64,000 nucleotides of DNA from Notospermus geniculatus (lineage: Eukaryota > Nemertea > Pilidiophora > Heteronemertea > Lineidae), in the NCBI GenBank assembly GCA_002633025.1, contig NMRB01000012.1, forward strand, positions 399,114 through 463,113, written 5' to 3'. Shown piece after piece: positions 56,901 to 64,000 of the stretch (positions are counted from its first letter, which is position 1; every line of letters starts with the position of its first letter). Made by a program: the position numbers and the translations under genes. The notes beneath the pieces are model-generated. The model ran no database searches. It was not told the origin of the DNA and was given only the letters and a program-made list of their open reading frames with translations.

Positions 56901-59900
56901 CCTACAGTTAGTCGGCATTCACCACGCTAAAGTGATTCCGTCTTCTACAATTAGCGTTGCACCCTGTTGTCAATGGCAACATGCCCCATCCTGCCCCCAC
57001 TGATTGCTGCATTAGCACCTTTTCTGAGTAAATGGATTGGTCTCTGCGGTGATTGTAAATGGCGCTGCGCGGAGGGAATTTGTCACATAATTGACTGCAA
57101 AATGCTGGTTTGTTGTGACGCATGATTTGTTTTGGAGGAAATGAAATTGAAGGGAAAACATACAAATTGGCAGATTAATATTAGATTAGTGAAAATAATT
57201 GTAATCAACAAGGTGTTAGAGTCAACCAATGCTTGTCACATTTGCAATATGCAATGGGTCATATGGATAAAGACAAGCAAATGCTTTTACTTGAATTTTG
57301 GAATACAAATGCACTAGGTAATGCTGTACAAATGTTAAGTAAAAGCATTTGCTAGTCTTTATTAATATGACCCATTGTCTCTAATGAAGTTAATGAAAGT
57401 GCATTCAGATTTTATCTCCATTATGAAATGGTGCTGTTAGTGTGGGATGTGAGAATCTCTGTTGTCGCTATAAAACCATCGAACTACATTCAAGAAATGT
57501 GAAGTTCTTGCAGATTTTCAGCTGTTCAAAGCATTCGCCTGGAAATACCTAGAAAGGTTAAATTCCTTGGAGCTGTCTGATAAGTTGAAAGATAAGGATC
57601 TCATATGGTTAGATCTACATCATGTTAAACATAGCAAGACTGCCTTTGTTCAATTTTATGCATGATTGGAACTGAAGTTTCTGATTTTCATAGTAAATTG
57701 GTTGTGTGAGCCTTGCCAATAGGGAATACATGAGCATGACTACCAACTGTTCGATTCATCAGGTCCACTTCCAGTGGGTTGGCCATATGTCAAGTTAAGA
57801 GAAGATGGGTCAAACATGAACTATGACATTTATTGAACGTTCATGTACTTTCCTTTAGATCATCTGATTCAGAGACTTGCATTCCATACGTGATTCCCTA
57901 TGTCAAAACTGCAGTATTTTGAGAGAGAATGAAACCTCTCGTGAGATGAGTATTTCGCCCCACCACTGCTAAGCTACTCCTGTCATGGCTGGATGCATTA
58001 TTGAACTGAATCGGGGGATCGCGAGCAGTGTGGCAGTCGTGATCATCTGTAAATGTAGACTGAATGACCTTTGCTGTGCTCAGGCATGACAGGAACTGAA
58101 TACATTGATCACATGTTGCTCTACTCCATCCTCCCATAGCAGGGCTTTGATTTCGCACCTCTTCATACACTTGCACGCACGTACGCTCGTGTGAGTAAAG
58201 GGGTGAGTTAAAAACCCCTGTTGTGGGAGGATTCTCGACTGCAACACAATGAGAATTGACTTCTTCCATGTCTGACGCACCAAGTAAGACATCTCTTTGA
58301 ACTTGACTGTCTCAAGGCATTTCTTTTTGTGTGAATGTTTTTGATGTATTTGGTATTCTGGTGCAATGGTATTCCTGTCCATGAAATAAAAAAAGGTACC
58401 CCAAAATGTCATGTCTGGGTTTACCATTTGGTTCGACTGTGCTGTATTCGACTGAGATATTTTTTGGGTTCTCTGTTCGTCTGTCTGTTTTAACTTGGGT
58501 TTCCTGGAATCATGTGATTTTAAAACTAATGTGAAACAAAGTACAACAGCTTTATATGGTTTTACTGTTGTGGTGATACTGTGCTGTTGTCCAATCATCT
58601 TCCCTAAGAAGACTAGATCTGATGGCTGGCATGTTGGTACATTCTGATTAGTTCTGTACTGTGTATACATGTATACTGTATCCCTATTGATTTTGCCTGA
58701 AATCTCTTGATGGAGTACCTATTATGTGCAGTCTCACAGATAGGATTAGGATACTGATGTGTACTTTGATTCTGAGTAGTGTCATTCATATCACAGTGAG
58801 CTTGTGTGGATGACTTCCTGAGTATGAAGTGATCACTTCTTTGGTCTGGCATCTTGCATTGCTTCCTAATCCTTGTTGAAGGCTTGAACTCATTGTGAAG
58901 TATGCAAAGAATCTGTGGATTCACCAAGTAAAATACAAAGTGCTGTTTGAATTCCATTCAAATATCAAATATTCCACTATGATGGCAAAAGCAAGTTTTA
59001 AGTTAATTTAACCCAATAAAGCACATGCCGCCCTAAACGGCCCTGCCTGAGCTGCCTAGAAGGCCACGCCCACTTTTTGACAAAAAACCATCACCTCTAT
59101 GTCTAATGTAGAAATAAACTTTGATGTGGCTGCAATAGAGGGCCTATTATTTTGTGCAAAATTCAGAGCTCAACATTATCATATTAGACTAATAGGTTTA
59201 GAATTTGTAGATTAGGTGCTGAAAAGAGGATTCTGATGATCTTTTTTGTTGCATTTGTGAATGAAATTGTAATTTTGGGTTGGGTAACAGAATGACAGCT
59301 CTGCATCTTTTTAACTTGATTAGTATTGTATTCATTGCTGAGAGATTGTTCAATAGATACCCTCATATCCCATAGAGACGAGATCTCGCTCTCAGCATGA
59401 CGTGGATGGTGTCTTATTACTCAGATTAAGATGAAAGGGAGCCCTCTTATTCAAAGAATAAGACAGTATTATGAACAAAGGAGATTACATAATGCATGAT
59501 GTCAGAACTATCCCTTAAAATATCCTCCCTGTATGAATGACTCTGAATGTCTGGGATTGATGTCTTTGGTTTCCATGGTAACTTATCGTGCATAGACCCT
59601 GATAAATTGTGTGAGACTTCTTTGGGCAACTCCGTATGAGAAAAACGTCGATGTTTTGTCGAAACTGCTGCATCTTCGATGATGCAGAAAAATAGCTAAT
59701 GGATACAAATTTCTTTTGTTTGCGTAATGAAAAACGTTCAGAGATGCTGATTGCTGTGACCCTGCAAATGTTTGCTGTGGGGAAGGAGAATCGTGCCAGG
59801 AAGGACATTTGACCATTCGGTAGATCCTGTAAAAACATTCCAATTGTCCCATCGATTTTTGAAGATGCGTATTTAAAGAAATAGAAGAGTAAAAGACTTT

Positions 59901-62900
59901 ACTGCCGTTAGAGGCCAACACCAGTTAGCAGTCCCAGGACGTCACGAAATTTGACGTCACATAGAAGTGCACGCCACAACGTCATCCATAATGACGCGAG
60001 TCCATGGCTTAGGTCTTTGACGTCGAAGTTTGTGACGTTCTAGGACTGCTAACTGGTGGCCTCTCACGGCTGTTGAGAAGTCTTCCATTTGTTCGGATAT
60101 AGAACTGACAATGTGCAAATGTGACTAGATACCTGTATCAAACTGGCAGTGTTGGGGGGGGGCATGGATTTTATGAGGGGAGAGAGAGGGCGCTGATTCT
60201 CTTTTCAGAAAAGAAAGCATAATGACAAACACTTTGGTTGATATTTTCTCTTGGTCACTTCATCGCATTCCGTTATTTAATACACATTTCTCCATTTCTG
60301 TCATTACAGTTTAGCGCGAATCTTTTCCGAACGCTTCCACCATCATCGAATCCCAGTGGTGCTGAGTTTGACCCGGAGGAGGATGAACCGACTTTAGAAG
60401 CTGCATGGCCACACCTCCAGGTATTTATACAAAAATAATGTCGTGATTTAAATTCAGGCCGAACCCCGTGATGATCAACCACTTGCAATATGTTCCTCAT
60501 AGTAAGAAAACTTGTCACTTCCCAATTCCTACAAATGCTGCTTCAGTTACATTTGACTCACTTCGTTGACATTTCTGTTGATCTTGTCATTCGCATCGAT
60601 GAGCACCGTCGATTAGTACCATATCAGGTGAAAAATCATTGGCAAGCAACTGTAATCAATGAATAACCTCTGTCATTTAGGGCCGTCTACACCAGTACAC
60701 TACAGTGCATGAGCTCTCAGTACAAAATGATTGTATGCTTTCGTCTTAATGAGGAATTTTCGTAGGATATGACAACCGGTAGATATTGTTGTTTCCCTTC
60801 CTGTATTCTGAAGACACTGAGAACATCCGCATTTGCATAGAGATTCTTCTTAAAACATGTTTTTCCAGTGACTTTGATCCCGCAACTCTGGGACATGGCG
60901 TGCATAAGTCAGTCCTATCTTCGCCCTACCGACCACCTCCCATGCCATTGCAAATTGGCACACAGTTTCAGTACAGTAATTGGGCCTAGAATTGAACAGC
61001 TCTATAAATTGCTGGCCCTTGGGAGTTGACACAGGCTAGAAATATGGTCCTGGATGTTGATGATGATGACACGATGATAGGCCCTCCTTTGAAGTGGTGT
61101 CAACATTGCAGTTCATATGGGGATTTTCTTGGAATGCTTTGATGATGGCAGCTTATATCCTTCCTTGTGGATACCACTGAGCATGATCCACACATATTGG
61201 AGATGTTGGAGTTGCTGTGCTTAGAATAAAGGATTATCTATTCTTAGAATTCCCTAGACTTGCATGGAAAGGTCATCTTCAACTGAAAATCCCATTTGTG
61301 TCTGCACTGTGTTCAAGACAATCTGTGATGACAATGACCATTTGGTTGTGTGGGATGTTCTTCCCATCCTCTCATTGCTCAACTGCTGGGATTGAGCTCT
61401 TTCAGATTGGGAGTGAAAGTTTGGTTAGGTTGGCATTGGCTGTAAAGTTCTTGGTTCCAGTCATCTTGGGCCGTATTCATAAAGGGGACTTAGACGCGTG
61501 TAACTTCACTAAATGTACACACTTCCACCATGCATTTGACGAAGTTACACGCGTCTAAGTCTAAAACACCCTTTATGATAATACGGCCCCTTGTCTTTGA
61601 CCGTTTGTAAGTTTTGCTTGCAATGCAGTGCTGATCTGGAGTGATCATTTCCTTTCTAGGTCTAGGAAGATAGGTTGTGAGTTATTCCTTATTTAAAGAA
61701 ATGATTTATTGTTCTGATATTGATCGCATAAAATGTCATTCTTTATATAAACTGTGATTTACGTGGTACTATGCACTTACACATTTACAATCGTCTCTCT
61801 CTCAGTTGTGTAGACCCAAGGAGGGCATGTTTCTTTTGACTCCAATTTCTGTTTGTGGAAGTTCTGTCCATGTGTGACAATCTTTCTATACAGAAGTAAC
61901 TGAATTGTCATATATGTTGGAGAGGTTTTTAAGCGTTGGCAGTTCAACAGAAGGAATAGCAGGAGTCGCCGAACCTTCTGGTTGAATATGCCATGTGATT
62001 GAGAGACATTTGCTTTTGCACAGGATTAATTGATTGATTTCAGGCATGTTAATAACAGTATGTTCTGACTTAATGGATGACCCGTCTCAGATGAGTGTGA
62101 TATCTTAGAAATGGCAGAGTCCGCCTCAGACATTCCTTTCACTAAGTTCCTATTACAAAAACATTATTGAGCTGCTTCTGCTAATTGGGAACGCTAATTG
62201 ATATCTGTCTTGTCATGAATAAGTCTGGTTCTTACATCCACATGGTGAACCGACTCTGCAGTACAGATGACTTGGTATATGACCTAGCGGTGAGATTGGG
62301 ACCCAATCTATTCTAATTTCTGCTGGTTTTGCCTTGTCTCTGTGGAAGATGTGCAAAACGAAAAGGCATGTCACTGTCAGGTATTTGCATTGACAGATTT
62401 CAACATCTGAGCCTGAAGTTGAAAGGCAGGCAGGGTAATTCAATAAAACCCAGCGTTGTTCTGTGATGAGTTAATCACAATTCTTGGCTTTAGACCAGTT
62501 CGCAAACTAAGCTTATCAAGAGCTGGTTTATGATATTCCTGATTAGTTGTCTACATTCAGCTCAGGTATAATTGGACAAGGCATGCCCTGGATCTAAACA
62601 GCGACATTGACATTTGAGGAACACTCCCTGATGCGGCAAGTTCATCAAAACTGCAAAAGATTTCTGAAGTCCTTTCAAAAATTAAGTGGTATCTGCCATG
62701 ATGTTCGTGCTCTAATCGACTGCTTGTCGCCTGTCGAGGTGGGGAGAAGTGTGGCGACAGAATAGATATTTGTAAAATTTATGTGTAAAGGGCTCGAAGC
62801 CTCGAGGAAAACTCCTTGCAATAGATTTATTGATCAGTTAAAGTATTGATTGATAACAGATAACAGATCAATCATAATGGTCCCAAATGATTGTGCTAAT

Positions 62901-63917
62901 CGATCATGCTGCTGGAGTACACTCGTATTGCAAAGTTGAATGCATCATGGTTAACTCATTCTTCTTTGCTTGGTCTTTTAAAACCAGACAGCATTGTTCT
63001 TCTTAGCATAAAATATGACGCTGACTGAGTTCGTTCTAGTTAAGCCTGATTGCATGGTTTGGGAAGGGTAGTAAATGGGCATAAATTTGTGGAAAATGAA
63101 CTTTTTCTTGAAAAGTTTAAAGAAAATTTAGTTTGAGTTAACAACACAAAACAAAAAATAGGTTGGCATGATATTTCGTTTCTTCGTGCAAGTTCTCAAT
63201 AATGTCAAAACTAGCATTCAGAGGTATCAGCATACCCTGTGCCCCTTCAGTTGTTGGTTTTAGATTCTGCTATATGATGAAGGCCTTTTCTACAGAAAAC
63301 AAGATGTTAACCAGTAGAATTAGAACTTGAGATCATTTGTCAATACAAAATTGCAAGTCTGTTCTCCTCAAGATAAGCGTCAATATTTTTCCGCTCAATT
63401 TGACCACACCTAACTTCCTATATCAATCAATTGTCACTCAATGCATCACCTTCATCATCGATGTCACTGTCATTTGCACTGGCAGCTGCAACAGAACGTT
63501 GACATTTGTTGGAAGACAATGAAGACAAATTACTAACGTTGAATTATTAATTGGAGATTTTCTTGGCTTCATACCTCTTTATTCAGTTGTCTACCTCTAT
63601 GTCTTCCTCCAAATTGAGCTAGGCCTACGTCATGCACAGGGCATCATGAAGGAAATCGGTCGACTTGTTCGAAGACCAGTGTGGTGCACAAGTTCATCTC
63701 ATTAAAAGAATTGTTTCAATGTATCATTGTACCCTGTCTGCCGTTAGTTAATTCTTTCATTGAAATCCTTTCTTTTCATCCAATTCTAGTCAGTTAGCTG
63801 ACCATTTTCTCTTTCTTCTTTCAGCTAGTATATGAGTTCTTCCTAAAGTTTGTAGAGTCACCTGACTTTCAACCCAGTACAGCCAAAAGATATATAGACC
63901 AAAAATTTGTACTACAG
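50864..63917 (+). CDS. PPP2R5D: PP2A B56 regulatory subunit, PPP2R5D-like (5' part, continues off the right edge)
   Basis: B56 subunits bind the PP2A scaffold and catalytic subunits and choose substrates through LxxIxE motifs. Six exons join in phase and give 235 codons from ATG 50,864. A second in-frame ATG at 50,885 (MPNKTKKEK) matches the usual N-terminus of the vertebrate delta subunit and may be the true start. The N-terminal tail is Lys/Thr-rich and disordered. Then come [28 protein letters not shown] and the first HEAT-like repeats, including [14 protein letters not shown], the acidic loop [20 protein letters not shown] and [19 protein letters not shown]. The TQLxKIK and KRQSSSRFN phrases point to the gamma/delta class, delta best. 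The family is about 500-600 aa, so more than half lies outside. Residues that contact LxxIxE ligands lie further on and cannot be checked. Confidence 0.95.
51105..51173 (+). CDS. PPP2R5D: PPP2R5D-like exon 2
   Basis: The acceptor is CACACTTTCAG and the donor GAG|GTGAGG. It encodes [20 protein letters not shown] and ENE, a low-complexity tail. It is 69 nt, phase 0 to 0, so it can be skipped without a frameshift. Confidence 0.8.
51755..52105. mobile_element. Foldback element with about 80-bp imperfect arms
   Basis: CAGTTTGGGAAATTGCAGA (51,755 on) pairs with the reverse complement ending at 52,105. The arms continue through TTCTRCAT...CCTCT, GTGGAATTC and CAACA. The interior has no coding signal. 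A shorter relative, AAGTTTGGGAAACTG, lies just upstream near 51,689. Confidence 0.6.
52156..52192. repeat. Perfect 18-bp inverted repeat, 1-nt loop
   Basis: GGTGATGACATCTGCTGT and ACAGCAGATGTCATCACC flank a single C. Outside the hairpin GGCATGGCATG and CATGGCATGGC are loosely mirrored, so it may be the core of another small foldback. The DNA could extrude as a cruciform. Confidence 0.8.
53600..54009. mobile_element. Foldback MITE with iterated GCGACTGG / CCAGTCGC words
   Basis: The left end AAGCCAGGCGTACATCGCAC mirrors the right end GTGTGATACGCTAGGCTT, both followed inward by TTGCGACTGGA. The interior repeats CAGTCGC or GCGACTG about ten times and GTACATCGC about four times in both directions. 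It is more CpG-rich than its surroundings. Confidence 0.7.
54983..55166 (+). CDS. PPP2R5D: PPP2R5D-like exon 3
   Basis: The acceptor is TGCTCTTTGCAG and the donor GAAAG|GTAACT. It encodes [18 protein letters not shown], then [37 protein letters not shown] and KLPLLK. Phase is 0 in and 1 out. This exon carries the delta-like diagnostic phrases and a basic segment that could act as a nuclear localisation signal. Confidence 0.95.
55424..55623 (+). CDS. PPP2R5D: PPP2R5D-like exon 4: first HEAT-like repeat
   Basis: The acceptor is TTCTGATATTCAG and the donor ATG|GTGAGT. It encodes [60 protein letters not shown] and YPEGIHM, highly conserved in B56. Phase is 1 in and 0 out. Confidence 0.97.
56152..56235 (+). 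CDS. Candidate 84-nt cassette exon in the PPP2R5D-like gene
   Basis: The acceptor is CACTGCTATTCCCCAG and the donor ATGAAG|GTAAGC. The exon is phase 0 to 0, matching both neighbours, so inclusion would add 28 residues between IHM and FSANLF. It encodes [20 protein letters not shown] and INLYISMK, with a CPxC pair like half a zinc-binding knuckle. I know of no B56 isoform with an insert here. It could be a chance open frame with good splice sites, or a remnant of another gene. Confidence 0.35.
57252..57377 (+). mobile_element. Foldback MITE, AAATGCTTTTAC family, copy 2
   Basis: CAATGGGTCATATGGATAAA and its mirrored right end TTTATTAATATGACCCATTG are the ends. The inner arms are GCAAATGCTTTTACTT / AAGTAAAAGCATTTGC, and the centre is TACAAATGCACTAGGTA. 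Copy 1 is at 30,928. Confidence 0.75.
58124..58234 (+). mobile_element. Foldback MITE, CCTCCCATAGCAGGG family, copy 4
   Basis: CTCCATCCTCCCATAGCAGG and the mirrored end AAACCCCTGTTGTGGGAGGA are the inverted termini. The interior GCACGCACGTACGCTCGTG resembles a palindrome. Confidence 0.75.
59904..60070. mobile_element. Foldback MITE carrying GACGTCAC motifs
   Basis: GCCGTTAGAGGCCAACACCA then GTTAGCAGTCC mirrors GGACTGCTAACTGG then TGGCCTCTCACGGC. The arms (about 45 bp) include GACGTCAC / GTGACGTT. The 167-bp element thus carries several CRE-like words (59,939-60,041). It ends about 240 bp before exon 5. Confidence 0.75.
60310..60420 (+). CDS. PPP2R5D: PPP2R5D-like exon 5
   Basis: The acceptor is TCTGTCATTACAG and the donor CAG|GTATTT. 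It encodes [20 protein letters not shown] and [17 protein letters not shown], the near-invariant acidic segment of B56. Phase is 0 to 0. Confidence 0.97.
60421..63824 (+). other. Intron 5 of the PPP2R5D-like gene
   Basis: This intron is 3.4 kb, with one foldback MITE at 61,468. I see no other structure or exon. Confidence 0.75.
61468..61590. mobile_element. Foldback MITE, GTATTCATAAA family
   Basis: GGGCCGTATTCATAAAGGGG and its mirrored end CTTTATGATAATACGGCCCC are the ends. The inner arms GACTTAGACGCGTGTAACTT / AAGTTACACGCGTCTAAGTC are perfect. This is the youngest-looking member of the family in the window. Confidence 0.8.
63825..63917 (+). CDS. PPP2R5D: PPP2R5D-like exon 6 (last within the window)
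   Basis: The acceptor is TCTTTCTTCTTTCAG and the donor CAG|GTAAGG. It encodes [20 protein letters not shown] and [11 protein letters not shown]. Phase is 0 to 0. The next exon must lie beyond 64,000. Confidence 0.97.
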
Positions 63918-64000
63918 GTAAGGCGAGATTACTTCGCTGGTTCCTCATATTTGTGAAATGTCTGAGTCAGTACCAATGCAATACTAGTAGTACCGTGTAA

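Larger units (their letters stand above)
55624..60309 (+). other. Intron 4 of the PPP2R5D-like gene
   Basis: This intron is 4.7 kb. It contains a possible in-phase cassette exon (56,152-56,235) and foldback elements at 57,252, 58,124 and 59,904. No other coding signal is seen. Confidence 0.6.

Noticed and set aside
58080-58670. 196-codon open frame on the minus strand
   Set aside because: It has no family signature, its composition looks like translated intron, and its C-terminal part is the 58,124 MITE.

Overview
The window is animal nuclear DNA. Its genes are split by GT-AG introns, introns and flanks make up most of it, short foldback transposons are dense, and there is one 74-base assembly gap. 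The repeats resemble those of marine invertebrates: foldbacks starting GGGCCGTATTCATAAA, an element with a GTCCGTCGTC-rich head, and CAGTGTTTC-ended hAT-like MITEs. Frequent TAGGCCTA and TACATGTA words fit the same picture. A hemichordate, echinoderm, amphioxus or lophotrochozoan is plausible; the phylum cannot be fixed from this window.

Two protein-coding genes can be built exon by exon, both on the + strand. The first (about 3.7-38.5 kb) is a TRERF1/ZNF541/MIDEAS-family co-repressor scaffold. It has four N-terminal C2H2 fingers, a long Gln-rich linker encoded by one 1,990-nt exon, an ELM2 domain, a SANT domain, an acidic/Asn run and two C-terminal C2H2 fingers. Sixteen exons join in phase to about 1,367 codons plus a stop. 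The first assigned exon lies 22 kb upstream of the second and is the weakest part of the model.

The second gene (from about 50.86 kb, running off the right edge) is a PP2A B56 regulatory subunit of the gamma/delta class, most like PPP2R5D. Six exons give the first ~235 residues. A possible extra in-phase 84-nt cassette exon lies in its fourth intron. TRERF1 and PPP2R5D are also near neighbours on human chromosome 6p21.1, so the pair looks like conserved linkage.

Region by region: 1-3.7 kb is 5' flank or 5' intron with two MITEs. 3.9-26.2 kb is a giant intron holding a 2.4-kb tandem duplication (8,446-13,303), several MITE and SINE-like copies and the gap. 26.2-38.5 kb is the body of the TRERF1-like gene. 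38.5-50.8 kb is 3' UTR plus intergenic sequence with no convincing gene. 50.8-64 kb is the PPP2R5D-like gene, with foldback elements in its introns.

From family knowledge, the first product would recruit HDAC1/2 through ELM2-SANT to zinc-finger-chosen sites. The second would steer PP2A to substrates. Nothing in the sequence links them functionally. I found no tRNA, rRNA or CRISPR array and no intact transposase gene.
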